A DNA stretch of 64,000 nt, taken from positions 146,457-210,456 of the forward strand of contig JAFTWG010000015.1 of NCBI GenBank assembly GCA_017465405.1, read 5' to 3'. Source of the stretch: Alphaproteobacteria bacterium (GTDB lineage: Bacteria; Pseudomonadota; Alphaproteobacteria; RF32; CAG-239). Shown in pieces: positions 52,060-61,252 of the stretch (position 1 is its first letter; each line of letters begins with the position of its first letter). The notes under the pieces were generated by a model. The model worked only from the letters and a program-made list of their open reading frames with translations. It searched no databases and had not been told where the DNA came from. Both the position numbers and the translations under genes were made by a program.

Positions 52060-55000
52060 TTATCTTTTCTTATGGAAAAAATTTTTTATAAATTTTTCAT
52101 AAGATGATTGAACAAGAACATACAGAAGCGGAATTATGAATAGTCCGGCAAATGTTCCGATTATCATTCCATAAAATACGGGAACACCTATTGCTCTTCG
52201 ACTTTCTGCAGCCGCTCCGGTTGCAATAACCATTGGCCACACACCTAAAATGAACGAAAAAGCGGTCATCAGAACTGCACGGAATCTTTCTTTTAGACCT
52301 TTTATTGCCGCATTTACTATAGTTGCACCTTTTTCACGTTCTTCCTTTGCAAATTCCACTACTAAAATGGCATTTTTACTGGCCAAACCAATCAGGAGTA
52401 TCAAACCTAATTGTGCATAAATACTGAGCGGAAGTCCGGTAAAAAACAAACCTATCATAGCGCCATTCATTGCAACTACAAGCGATAGCAACACAGGCAA
52501 AGGAACAACAAAGCTTTCATATTGAGCAACCAAGAATAAATAAGCAAATATAATAGCTAAAGCAATAAGATATCCTATTTGACCATGAGTATTCTTCTCT
52601 TGATAGCTCATAGATGACCACTCTATATTATATCCTTGCGGAAGTTGTTTTATCAAATTTTCAACCGCTGCCATTGCTTGTCCCGTACTTGATTCTTGAT
52701 TTTGAACAGCATTGATTGTGGCCGCCGGATATTGATTGTATCTTTCCACTACACGAGGAGCCAAAATTTTATGAAGTTCAACAACTCCACGCATAGGAAC
52801 CATATTTCCCTCTTGGTTAGCAATATACAATTCATTGATATCATCAACATCTTGACGATATTGCCAATCAGATTGCAACATTACTTTATTAACTTGCGTT
52901 CCCAAATTGATATCATTTACGTAGGAAGAGCCTAAATAGCTTTCTAATGTAGAAAATATATTCCCCATAGGAACTTTCATACTTTCCGCTTTAACCCTGT
53001 CTATATCTAAAAAGATATTAGGTGTATGAGCGTTGAAAGATGAATAGGCATAAGCTATTTCAGGAAGTTGGTTTATATTTCCCAAAAAGCTTTGTAATGC
53101 TGCTGCCAATTTTTGATAATCTGTATTTTGGCGAGATTGAAGACGAATATCCAAACCTCCGGCCATACCCAATCCGGGAATTGCCGGCATTTCAAACAAT
53201 GTAAATTCAGCTTCGGGAAATGCCATTAATTTTGAGCGAATACGATTTAGTATTGCCGTTGAATGTTGAGAAGGTTCTTTTCTTTCACCCCATGGTTTCA
53301 AAACAATAAATGACATTGAAACATTTTCGCCTCGTCCCCCCATTAAAGTAAAGCCGACTACATTTGAAACGCCCTCAACTCCACTTTCGGAACGAATTAC
53401 TTCGTTTGCTTTCATAACCAATTCCGTGGTTCGTTTTTTAGATGCCCCTTCCGGGAGTTGTAAGCTTAAAACAATTACACCTTGGTCTTCTTCGGGAATG
53501 AAAGATGTTCTTGCCGTTGAAAATAACAAATAAGCAAGTCCTAACAGCAATGCAAATATTGTCACGATTACGGAAATCTTTTTAGCAACAACCGATACAG
53601 AAACAGCATATCCGTGAATTGACTTATCAATAAACTTATTTACCTTATACCAAAAACCTTTTGTTTTTGCTTTATGTCTTTTCAAAATTAGCGAACATAA
53701 CGCAGGAGAAAGGGTTAAAGCATTTAATAAAGAAAACAAAATTGCAGTAACAATAGTTACGGAAAATTGTTGATATATTTTTCCGGTAATACCATCTAAA
53801 AAGCCGACCGGAATAAAAATAGCCATCAAAACGCATGAAGTCGCAACCAATGCTCCCGAAATTTCGGACATTGCCTGATATGTTGCTTCCTTTGCATTCA
53901 TTTTTGTTGTTTGCATTAAATATACCACTCGCTCAACCACAACAATCGCATCATCAACCACCGTACCGATTGCCAATAGCAGAGCGAATAAAGTAAACAT
54001 ATTAATACTATATCCCAATGCCAACATTACGGCAAATGTTCCTAATATCGAAACAGGAATTGTCAATGACGGAATTAAGGTAGATGCAAAATCCTGCAAG
54101 AAGAAATAGCAAACAGCTACCACCAATACCAAAGTCATAATCAAGGTTAAAACAACTTCTTCAACGGAAGCATCAATATATTTTGTAGCGTCATATCCGA
54201 ATAAATATGTCAAATCATCCGGGAAAAAAGCAGAAAGTTCTTTCAAAGATTTTTTAATATTATCCATTGTTTCGATAGCATTGGCACCTGATGACAAATT
54301 AACCGCTATCGTAATTGAATTTTTGCCGTTGTGCATACCTGATATTGCATAGTTTTCCTGACCTATTTCTACTTTTGAAATATCTTTTAAGCGAACTAAA
54401 CCACCTTGCTCGGCTGTTCTGATAATAATATTTTCAAATTCTTCAACCGTTTTCATTCTTCCGGTTGTTTGCAAAGCGTAAACCATAGGATTATTAGAGT
54501 TGGTCGGAGCTGCTCCTACTTTTCCTAAAGTCGGCTGATAGTTCTGACTTGAAATAGCTGAATACACATCGTTTACAGTAATATGCAGTGCCGCCATTTT
54601 ATCAGCATTCATCCAGACTCGCATACTCAATTTTGAACCATAAACATTGAGATTTCCTACTCCGTTTATTTTAGCTAATGTTCTCTGCACATTATTATAT
54701 ATGTAGTCGCTTATTTCTTGCTCCGAATATGTATCATTAGGAGACAGAAAAACAATAAAACCTAAAACATTAGATGATTCTCGAGCAACGGTAATCCCCT
54801 GTCTGGTAACTTCTTGCGGAAGCTTTGAAGAAGCTTGTTGGATACGATTTTGAACTTTTACTTGAGCCATGTCCGGATCAACACCGGTCTTGAAAGTAAC
54901 AGTTAGAGTATAGGCAGAATCTTCTGATGTTGAGCTCATATAAAGCATATCTTCAACACCATTGATTTCATCTTCAAGAGGAATACCTACCGTTTGTGCA

Positions 55001-55173
55001 ATAACCTCTGCACTGGCTCCGGGATAATTTGCACGAACAGAAATTTGCGGCGGAGTAACTTCGGGATATAATGCTATCGGAAGTTTAAATAAAGCAATCA
55101 AACCTATTAAAACAATTACGATAGATATTACAAACGAAAAACGTGGACGACGAATAAAAAAGTTTGAAAACAT
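52060..55173 (-). CDS. RND efflux pump permease (AcrB/HAE1 type)
   Basis: A 1037-aa inner-membrane pump subunit, the standard AcrB length. N-terminal [20 protein letters not shown], the proton-relay Asp pair in [14 protein letters not shown] near residue 405, and repeated porter domains support it. It works as a trimer with the adaptor encoded just upstream and a TolC-like channel that must be encoded elsewhere. ATG 55173 is 15 bases after the adaptor stop. The ORF is intact. Confidence 0.96.
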   Translation of the reverse strand: MFSNFFIRRPRFSFVISIVIVLIGLIALFKLPIALYPEVTPPQISVRANYPGASAEVIAQTVGIPLEDEINGVEDMLYMSSTSEDSAYTLTVTFKTGVDPDMAQVKVQNRIQQASSKLPQEVTRQGITVARESSNVLGFIVFLSPNDTYSEQEISDYIYNNVQRTLAKINGVGNLNVYGSKLSMRVWMNADKMAALHITVNDVYSAISSQNYQPTLGKVGAAPTNSNNPMVYALQTTGRMKTVEEFENIIIRTAEQGGLVRLKDISKVEIGQENYAISGMHNGKNSITIAVNLSSGANAIETMDNIKKSLKELSAFFPDDLTYLFGYDATKYIDASVEEVVLTLIMTLVLVVAVCYFFLQDFASTLIPSLTIPVSILGTFAVMLALGYSINMFTLFALLLAIGTVVDDAIVVVERVVYLMQTTKMNAKEATYQAMSEISGALVATSCVLMAIFIPVGFLDGITGKIYQQFSVTIVTAILFSLLNALTLSPALCSLILKRHKAKTKGFWYKVNKFIDKSIHGYAVSVSVVAKKISVIVTIFALLLGLAYLLFSTARTSFIPEEDQGVIVLSLQLPEGASKKRTTELVMKANEVIRSESGVEGVSNVVGFTLMGGRGENVSMSFIVLKPWGERKEPSQHSTAILNRIRSKLMAFPEAEFTLFEMPAIPGLGMAGGLDIRLQSRQNTDYQKLAAALQSFLGNINQLPEIAYAYSSFNAHTPNIFLDIDRVKAESMKVPMGNIFSTLESYLGSSYVNDINLGTQVNKVMLQSDWQYRQDVDDINELYIANQEGNMVPMRGVVELHKILAPRVVERYNQYPAATINAVQNQESSTGQAMAAVENLIKQLPQGYNIEWSSMSYQEKNTHGQIGYLIALAIIFAYLFLVAQYESFVVPLPVLLSLVVAMNGAMIGLFFTGLPLSIYAQLGLILLIGLASKNAILVVEFAKEEREKGATIVNAAIKGLKERFRAVLMTAFSFILGVWPMVIATGAAAESRRAIGVPVFYGMIIGTFAGLFIIPLLYVLVQSSYEKFIKNFFHKKR

Positions 55174-55188
55174 TCTTAGACTCCTAAC

Positions 55189-56289
55189 CTATTTATTTGC
55201 GGAAATATCCGTTACACTAACTTCGGAGCCATTGCGAATTTTTTGCAATCCTTGTATGACAACTTTTTCATCTCCGGAAAGTCCCGATAAAACTATTTGC
55301 ATATCATCAATTACATCACCCAATTCCAAATATTGTTGGCGAATTTTATTATTTTCCGCAATCATGACATAAGTGCCGTTTACATCGGCAGAAAGTGCCA
55401 TTTGAGGAACTAACAAAGCTTCCTTACTTCCGCCAAAACGAAAATAAATATCAACATAATTTCCGGGAACGAGTAAATTGTCTTTATTTTCAGAGTCTAT
55501 ATAAACAGGAATTGTTGCCGTTGTTGCATTGACCTCATTATCAAAAAATAAACTGTCAATAGATGCTGTTTCGGTTTTTCCGTTAGGCAAAACAATATCT
55601 ATACCTATATTTTTAGATTCTTTTGCTTTTTGCATAAATGCACTACGTTCTTTATCTGATACCGAAAAAGCTATACGTATCGGGCTGGTTTGAACAATTC
55701 TGGCTAATTTTTGAGTACTTGAACTGACTAAATTTCCTTTTGTTACCAGAGCTTTGCCGATATAACCCGAAATAGGAGACTTTATTTCCGTATGTTCCAA
55801 ATTGAGTTTAGCTTGGTCAAGGGCAGCTTCAGCTTGTAATAAATTGCTTTCGGCTACATCTAAATCTCTATCAGACATATATTTATTTTTATGAAGAGAC
55901 TTTATACGATTATATTCATTTTTAAGTTGTTTTACGGCTGCCTCGGCAGATTTTAAATCTGCTTTGTAACGACGTTGTTCAATAATAAAAATATTATCAT
56001 TTTGATTAACGTAGGCTCCATCTTTGAACAAAATTTCTTCTAAATATCCCGAAACTTGCGGCACAATATCAACACTGTTAATGGCTTCTACTTGAGCTAT
56101 ATATTTTTTCTTTGCCGATATATCACTTGTTTTTAGTCCGCTAACCAAAACATGAGGTATTTCATTATTATTCATCGGCACATAAGCAGGGGCAAATTTA
56201 CCGTGTAAATACCAGCCTAATGCACAACATAATAAAGAATATCCCAATCTCCAGAATATATTTCTGTTCTTGATTTTTTTTACTTTCAT
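55189..56289 (-). CDS. RND efflux periplasmic adaptor (AcrA-type membrane fusion protein)
   Basis: A 366-aa adaptor. One N-terminal hydrophobic anchor (LGYSLLCCALGWYL) is followed by the lipoyl/hairpin region: VSGYLEEILFKDGAYVNQNDNIF, a long helical hairpin (SAEAAVKQLKNEYNRIK), and IKSPISGYIGKALVTKGN. Cys at the end of the anchor (LLCC) could be lipidated, but the context is not a good lipobox. ATG 56289 is preferred (AAAGG 8 bases upstream) to the ORF limit at 56337. First gene of the efflux operon. Confidence 0.92.
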   Translation of the reverse strand: MKVKKIKNRNIFWRLGYSLLCCALGWYLHGKFAPAYVPMNNNEIPHVLVSGLKTSDISAKKKYIAQVEAINSVDIVPQVSGYLEEILFKDGAYVNQNDNIFIIEQRRYKADLKSAEAAVKQLKNEYNRIKSLHKNKYMSDRDLDVAESNLLQAEAALDQAKLNLEHTEIKSPISGYIGKALVTKGNLVSSSTQKLARIVQTSPIRIAFSVSDKERSAFMQKAKESKNIGIDIVLPNGKTETASIDSLFFDNEVNATTATIPVYIDSENKDNLLVPGNYVDIYFRFGGSKEALLVPQMALSADVNGTYVMIAENNKIRQQYLELGDVIDDMQIVLSGLSGDEKVVIQGLQKIRNGSEVSVTDISANK

Positions 56290-56386
56290 CGTCGCTACCT
56301 TTCCCGTTAAATAAACTATCGGAAAATACGAAAACAAAAAAACAAAATCAAGATAAAAAAAAACACGTGTAACTTTTATAATGATA

Positions 56387-56800
56387 TTATTTTCGAGGAA
56401 GACGAATAATTATATTATAAACCGCACCCGAAGGCAAATAGCTTGACGACACCAAAAGCTCATCATTTTCTTCTATTTGCAAACAATCCAACAGCGAATT
56501 TTTATCAGCAGAAAATAACATTTCCTGTTCTCCTCTATCAGCCATATATGCAGGATGCCACTTTTTCACCCATCTGGATATGCTTTGAGCAGTAACGCCT
56601 ACTATCGTCGCTATCTTCCGCATAGACATACCCGACAAATAGAGACTATGACAAACAAGCTTAATATATAACGGTTTTCCGGCAGGTGAAATTTTGGTAA
56701 ATTGGTAACCGCAACTTTTACATTTATGTCTTTGCCAACCAAAAACCCTACCGCAACGAACAACTTTAGTATTTCCGCATTTCGGACATTTTATATTCAT
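56387..56800 (-). CDS. InsA-like zinc-ribbon and HTH protein, possible domesticated transposase fragment
   Basis: A 137-aa protein. The N-terminal zinc ribbon is MNIKCPKCGN...CKSCGYQF (C5, C8, C28, C31), then SLYLSGMSMRKIATIVGVTAQSISRWVKKW forms a helix-turn-helix. That pair is the IS1 InsA/IS1595-like transposase N-terminus. No DDE catalytic domain follows; the last 35 residues instead form an unrelated beta-rich tail ending RLPRK. No terminal inverted repeats are seen. GGAG-type AAGGAGAGTAAAA precedes the ATG, and it lies about 100 bases upstream of the RND adaptor on the same strand, so it may regulate the pump. Confidence 0.75.
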   Translation of the reverse strand: MNIKCPKCGNTKVVRCGRVFGWQRHKCKSCGYQFTKISPAGKPLYIKLVCHSLYLSGMSMRKIATIVGVTAQSISRWVKKWHPAYMADRGEQEMLFSADKNSLLDCLQIEENDELLVSSSYLPSGAVYNIIIRLPRK

Positions 56801-56931
56801 TTTTACTCTCCTTACACTATTATATCATTAAAAAAGTTACATTCAATGTTTTTATACTCTCAAATCAACTTAATTGACAAATCGTTGTTTTAAGAGTATT
56901 ATGCCGAAAATTTTAGCAAACGAGTTATGAT

Positions 56932-57795
56932 ATGAAAACAGTCTATTACCTTATGATGGGTGCAATGTGCAGTTTACTTTTTAAGCTACGCCTTATAAAA
57001 GCTGACACATACCAAAAGTATAGAAAACTTTACTACAATAAAAAAATGGCTATAACTTCTGCCATCCATAACTTTTTTTTGAAAAACAAAGTTAAACAAT
57101 ATTTTAATTTGAAAACAAAAAGTAAAAAGTTGGTTGTATATACTTGCCTGACCGGTGGCTATGATGCGTTATATATACATGATTTCTTAAATCCGGAGTG
57201 TGATTACATTTGTTTTACCGATGATGAAGAGATGATTGCTAAAAGATATGTCGGACAATGGAAAATTGAACCGTTACGTTTTAGCGAGCTGGATAATGCC
57301 AAAAACAATCGCTGGCACAAAATGCATCCGCATATTTTATTCCCTGATTATAAGAACAGTTTATATATTGATTCAAACATTAATTTCAAAACCGGAAAAA
57401 TTTTTGAATATGTTCGTTCAGTTCCAAATCGTAGTTTTATTGCTGTTCCTCGTCACTCGAGAATCGATTGCATTTATGATGAGGCTAAATCTGTGGTTAG
57501 AATAGGTTTAGATACTCCGGAAAGAGTAGATCCGTTAATTGAAAAATATCATAACGAAAACTTTCCCGAACATTTCGGAATGGGAGAAAATAATGTTATT
57601 TTTCGCAGACACAATAACGAAAAATGTATAAAGCTTATGGAAGATTGGTGGGAAATTTTCAATCAATATTCAAGAAGAGATCAGCTTTCTTTATTCTATT
57701 TAATATGGAAAGAAAAGGCCAATTATTCGTTTTTCTCCCCTTATTCTTTCAAAAAAGATCATAAAAATTTCAAAATATATAAACACAAAGGATAA
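56932..57795 (+). CDS. DUF616-type glycosyltransferase-like protein
   Basis: A 287-aa protein with an N-terminal hydrophobic helix (YYLMMGAMCSLLFKLRL) and then a cytosolic or membrane-attached domain: VVYTCLTGGYDALYI, CDYICFTDDEEM, and LYIDSNINFKT near residue 145, with RHNNEKCIKLMEDWW near 240. This is the pattern of the DUF616/TOD1 family, a GT-A-like fold. It probably adds a sugar to a surface glycan. It is followed by an epimerase gene 3 bases later, in one operon. Confidence 0.75.
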   Translation: MKTVYYLMMGAMCSLLFKLRLIKADTYQKYRKLYYNKKMAITSAIHNFFLKNKVKQYFNLKTKSKKLVVYTCLTGGYDALYIHDFLNPECDYICFTDDEEMIAKRYVGQWKIEPLRFSELDNAKNNRWHKMHPHILFPDYKNSLYIDSNINFKTGKIFEYVRSVPNRSFIAVPRHSRIDCIYDEAKSVVRIGLDTPERVDPLIEKYHNENFPEHFGMGENNVIFRRHNNEKCIKLMEDWWEIFNQYSRRDQLSLFYLIWKEKANYSFFSPYSFKKDHKNFKIYKHKG

Positions 57796-57798
57796 AAA

Positions 57799-58773
57799 AT
57801 GAAAATTTTGGTTACCGGAGGAGCTGGTTTCATCGGCTCAAGTCTTGTTGACTGTCTTTTAACCGATGGGAACGAAGTTGTCGTAGTCGATAATTTTAAT
57901 GACTATTACGACTTATCAATAAAAGAAAATAATATTGCACATAATCTGCAAAGAAAAGATTATAAATTATACAAAGCTGATTTAGCAGATAAATTAGCTA
58001 TTCGTAAGATTTTTGCTGAAAACAGATTTGATGCGGTAGTTCATCTAGCCGGACGTGCAGGAGTTCGCCCTTCTATCGACAGACCTGATGATTATATAGA
58101 ATCTAATATAACCGGAACAATTCATCTTTTAGAATTGATGAAAGACTATCAAATTAAGAAATTGGTTTTTGCATCTTCCTCTTCTGTTTACGGAAATTGT
58201 AAGGAACAGATTTTTAGCGAGGATTTAAAAGTAACAGAACCAATATCTCAATATGCAGCAACAAAATCTGCCGGAGAACAATTTTGTTATACCTATCATA
58301 AATTATATGGAATAAATGTCGTTTGCTTGCGTTTCTTTACAGTATATGGCCCTCGTCAAAGACCTGATTTGGCAATTCATAAATTTACAAACTTAATCAG
58401 CGAACACAAACCCATTCCGGTATATGGCGACGGAACAACCAAACGAGACTATACTTTTATTGATGATATAGTATCCGGCATCAAGAGTGCTATTCGTTAC
58501 AATGATACCGGATATGAAATAATTAACTTAGGTGGCGGAGAACCGGTAAGTTTATCACGAATGATTGAAGTGATTGAAAATACTTTAGGAATTAAGGCCA
58601 TCATTGATAGAAAGCCAATGCAAAAAGGCGATGTTGACAAAACAGTAGCAGATATTTCGAAAGCCGAAAGATTATTAGGATATAAACCACAAACCAGATT
58701 TGTGGACGGAATTGCCAAGTTTGTTGATTGGTGGAAACAACAAAATTCTAAAAAAATCGATGAAGCTGCATAA
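57799..58773 (+). CDS. NAD-dependent sugar-nucleotide epimerase (GalE/UDP-glucuronate epimerase-like)
   Basis: A 324-aa extended short-chain dehydrogenase. The NAD site is TGGAGFIGS (residues 6-14), HLAGRAGVRPSID is the substrate loop, and the catalytic Tyr-Lys pair is in YAATKSAGE near residue 152. RFFTVYGPRQRPDLA is close to UDP-glucuronate 4-epimerases (usual length 330-350 aa). It likely converts a UDP-sugar for surface polysaccharide. Strong GATAAAAAATG start region, no Shine-Dalgarno sequence because it is 3 bases after the previous gene. Ends in a terminator. Confidence 0.9.
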   Translation: MKILVTGGAGFIGSSLVDCLLTDGNEVVVVDNFNDYYDLSIKENNIAHNLQRKDYKLYKADLADKLAIRKIFAENRFDAVVHLAGRAGVRPSIDRPDDYIESNITGTIHLLELMKDYQIKKLVFASSSSVYGNCKEQIFSEDLKVTEPISQYAATKSAGEQFCYTYHKLYGINVVCLRFFTVYGPRQRPDLAIHKFTNLISEHKPIPVYGDGTTKRDYTFIDDIVSGIKSAIRYNDTGYEIINLGGGEPVSLSRMIEVIENTLGIKAIIDRKPMQKGDVDKTVADISKAERLLGYKPQTRFVDGIAKFVDWWKQQNSKKIDEAA

Positions 58774-58779
58774 AAAATC

Positions 58780-58802
58780 GAGCCTAAACGGCTCTTTTTT
58801 TT
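58780..58802 (+). terminator. Rho-independent terminator
   Basis: GAGCC, TAAAC, GGCTC then a T-run, after the epimerase stop. Confidence 0.85.
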
Positions 58803-58862
58803 ACAAAAAATATTTACAAAATTATAAAATAAAGATATAATTAGACAAAATATGAAGGAAAT

Positions 58863-60005
58863 ATGATGAAGAGTATTGAGAACAGAGTAGAAGAGCTAAA
58901 GAAAGGCATTATCGAAAAGCGTCACGAAAAAGAGGCTAAAGATAGTGTTGCAAGCACTTCGAAAGCTTCTGCATTTAAAACTACTCTTTTTACCGGATTG
59001 TTATTTCTTGCAACTTCTTTAGGATTAAAGACTTCAGCCCAAACAATAAGCGGACAAAATAACGCTGAAGAGCCGTTAACAGAGAAAATAACCAATAATG
59101 ACAGCACAATCAATGATACTGTTGATTTTGTAGCCAATGTTGATTCTGTTTATAATCCGGATGACAATATAAAAACAAGAGCTGCCGAATTGGCATCTGA
59201 TGTTGATTTTATGGTTAATTTTTTAATAGAAGAAGGTGAAAATCGTTTTTCTAATTTCAACTTTAAAAATATACCGATGAGTGAAGAAGTTCTTTCAGGC
59301 TTGGAAGAAAGTGATTTTTGCAACACATTGCAAAATGTCGGAAAAAAATGTCGTTCTAATTCTAATGGTAAACTTTGCTATCACGGAACAAAAGATATTC
59401 TGCGCTCTGTAGGTATCTCTCTATATGGAAGACACGCATATATGGCTTCATCACAACTTGAAAAACTTGATGAATTTGTAGAAGTTGATTGCACTTATGC
59501 AATGTTGAAGCATTGCCCGAACGGAACAGTTGTTGTTCAAGAAAAAGGAACGACTGCAAGCGGTCATATTTTTGTTATCGGGGAAAATAATCAGGGCGAA
59601 AAAGTTCAATGGTGTGGCCGAGAATATAAACTTCCGGTAAATAATCGTCGTGGTACAACCGGCCAAAAATATGGAAAACTTCGTGTGTTTATCCCGTCAG
59701 ATTGTATAACCAGTTTTGATTTAACCGCTGATTTATATGAAAAAGGTTGTTTCAAAAATTCGGTAGAGGATATGTTAATTCCTGCTATCAAAGAACAAGA
59801 GAACGATTTAAAGAACAGAAAAGTTATTACTACAAAAGCCAATCCCTTAAAAGACGAAGGAAGAATCTCTATAAAATTTGATGAAAAATATCGTATTAAT
59901 ACTCTCGCTCACGAAAATAGTAGAACCCAAACTAAATCTCAAAATCAAAAAAGCAATAAACAACTAGCTGCTTTATATCGAGCTAAAAAAAATACTTATA
60001 GCTAG
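58863..60005 (+). CDS. Secreted protein with possible CHAP/NlpC-like cysteine peptidase fold
   Basis: A 380-aa protein. The N-terminal 38 residues are charged and precede a hydrophobic segment (FKTTLFTGLLFLATSLGL) ending SAQ, so export by an extended signal or a membrane anchor is possible. The central region (about 165-275) has NGKLCYHGTKDILRSVG, YAMLKHCPNGTVVV, TTASGHIFVIG and VQWCGREY. A Cys before a helix and a His-Ile strand 40-60 residues later is the layout of CHAP/NlpC peptidoglycan peptidases. The rest is disordered and basic. GAAGGAAAT lies just before the ATG. No inhibitor or toxin gene is next to it. Confidence 0.58.
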   Translation: MMKSIENRVEELKKGIIEKRHEKEAKDSVASTSKASAFKTTLFTGLLFLATSLGLKTSAQTISGQNNAEEPLTEKITNNDSTINDTVDFVANVDSVYNPDDNIKTRAAELASDVDFMVNFLIEEGENRFSNFNFKNIPMSEEVLSGLEESDFCNTLQNVGKKCRSNSNGKLCYHGTKDILRSVGISLYGRHAYMASSQLEKLDEFVEVDCTYAMLKHCPNGTVVVQEKGTTASGHIFVIGENNQGEKVQWCGREYKLPVNNRRGTTGQKYGKLRVFIPSDCITSFDLTADLYEKGCFKNSVEDMLIPAIKEQENDLKNRKVITTKANPLKDEGRISIKFDEKYRINTLAHENSRTQTKSQNQKSNKQLAALYRAKKNTYS

Positions 60006-60082
60006 TTTTCCTTATCTTGTTTACAAATGTTAAAATATCATATATATTTTATATGGTATTTGTATTTGCGGAGTATGAAGCT

Positions 60083-60817
60083 ATGGATAAGATATTCAGA
60101 TATATAAAAAACGGAGAAGGTATTGGAGCCAAATATTTATTAGTTTATGCTTTGATTGTCGCCATCACTTACGGAGCGGCATTTAAAGTTTTAGGAAATA
60201 TGGCTACCCCTTCTTTGCAAAATATTACCGATCAACTTTTCCCTATCAAAATTGAAAACGGAGTTATTGTTGAACCGGCAAACACAATTAAAGATATAAA
60301 ACTTGATGTAGAAGGATATGATATCCCCTTCATTCTGGATACAAGAATTGATACTGTTGATACAAATGGCTTAAAAAGCGGGATATATATTTCCAGAAAA
60401 TCCGTTTATGCAGTCGATAAGGACCAAGTAAGAGTACATAATTTCAAAAGCGATATGTATTTACCGAAAGATGACTATACCGGTATTTTCAAAAGTTATG
60501 CAACCGGTATTGCTTTAGTTTTCGCCGTCATGGTCTTTGTGAGTTTTTATGTAATGTATTTGGCTCTCTGCTGTTTTTATGCATTTTTTGCCAATATTAT
60601 TGCAAAGCATGTAAGAGTAAATATGGATTATGCCGCAAGCATGCGTTTAAGTACCGTAACCTATATTTTTACATCCATAGTCTTTGCTATATTGAACGTT
60701 TTGCGACTCAGCACAAATTCTTTGGTATTCTTTGTTGCCATGATTGCTTTACAAATAATCGTTTTGAAGAATATGAAAGAAAAAACAAAAATCAAACGTT
60801 CTATTAATAAAATTTAA
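60083..60817 (+). CDS. DUF1189-like membrane protein
   Basis: A 244-aa inner-membrane protein. One helix at residues 14-36, a periplasmic domain (about 40-150, IENGVIVEPANTIKDIKL), and then three helices (about 158-185, 205-220, 225-240). That layout and the repeated IRSLYF-like phrasing resemble the DUF1189 family of unknown function. ATG 60083 is preferred, with GGAG 9 bases upstream; the ORF extends to 60017 without a better signal. Followed by a terminator. Confidence 0.65.
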   Translation: MDKIFRYIKNGEGIGAKYLLVYALIVAITYGAAFKVLGNMATPSLQNITDQLFPIKIENGVIVEPANTIKDIKLDVEGYDIPFILDTRIDTVDTNGLKSGIYISRKSVYAVDKDQVRVHNFKSDMYLPKDDYTGIFKSYATGIALVFAVMVFVSFYVMYLALCCFYAFFANIIAKHVRVNMDYAASMRLSTVTYIFTSIVFAILNVLRLSTNSLVFFVAMIALQIIVLKNMKEKTKIKRSINKI

Positions 60818-60841
60818 TAAAGATAAGGAAATTATATTAAA

Positions 60842-60875
60842 AAAGACACCGAGTTAAAACCGGTGTCTTTTTTTT
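60842..60875 (+). terminator. Rho-independent terminator
   Basis: AAAGACACCG, AGTTAAAAC, CGGTGTCTTT then a T-run. Confidence 0.9.
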
Positions 60876-60881
60876 AATTTT

Positions 60882-61026
60882 CGTCATTGCGAAAAATTTT
60901 TAATTTTCGTGGCAATCCACATTCCACAGCGTCATTACGAGGAGTGAAACGACGTGGTAATCCATAGAGGTTATAAGGCATATATTTTCTGGATTGCTTT
61001 GCAAGACTTCGTCGTTCGCAATGACG
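60882..61026. repeat. Palindromic intergenic repeat (MITE/REP-like), one and a half copies
   Basis: A palindrome at 60930-61026 starts CGTCATTACGAGGAG and includes TGGTAATCCA. Its reverse half carries CTGGATTGC and ends TTCGCAATGACG. An extra left half (CGTCATTGCGA then GTGGCAATCCA) lies at 60882-60920. This CGTCATTGCGA...GCAATCCA family is widespread as non-coding palindromic repeats in several bacterial genomes. It lies between a terminator and the autotransporter leader. Confidence 0.75.
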
Positions 61027-61252
61027 AGAAAAGAGTTAAAAGTGCGAGAAATGGGAGAAACAAAGTTTTGCACAGGAAAATGTTAAAAATTTTATTGTGC
61101 AAAATCAATGTGTTGCTGATGTGCGTGTTCCGATTATATGTACATTTATTTTGAACAAAAATCAAGGCCAAAAACCAAGCCTTACAGAAGAATTTTTTTG
61201 ACTCAAATAAATGTACGTTTAAATAAATTTAATATTAAATAGAGGTTCCTCA
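61027..61252 (+). promoter_or_regulatory. Autotransporter upstream region with possible promoter
   Basis: No gene was found in this stretch. It contains an inverted repeat TTTTGCAC/GTGCAAAA (about 61067-61107), and TTGACT (61198-61203) with an AT-rich -10 candidate near 61221-61228. AGAGG lies 9 bases before the ATG at 61253. Confidence 0.4.

Noticed and set aside
50619..57000. Prophage or integrated element around the recombinase and InsA-like gene.
   Set aside because: No integrase of the tyrosine type, phage structural genes, or attachment repeats; the genes between are typical chromosomal pumps.
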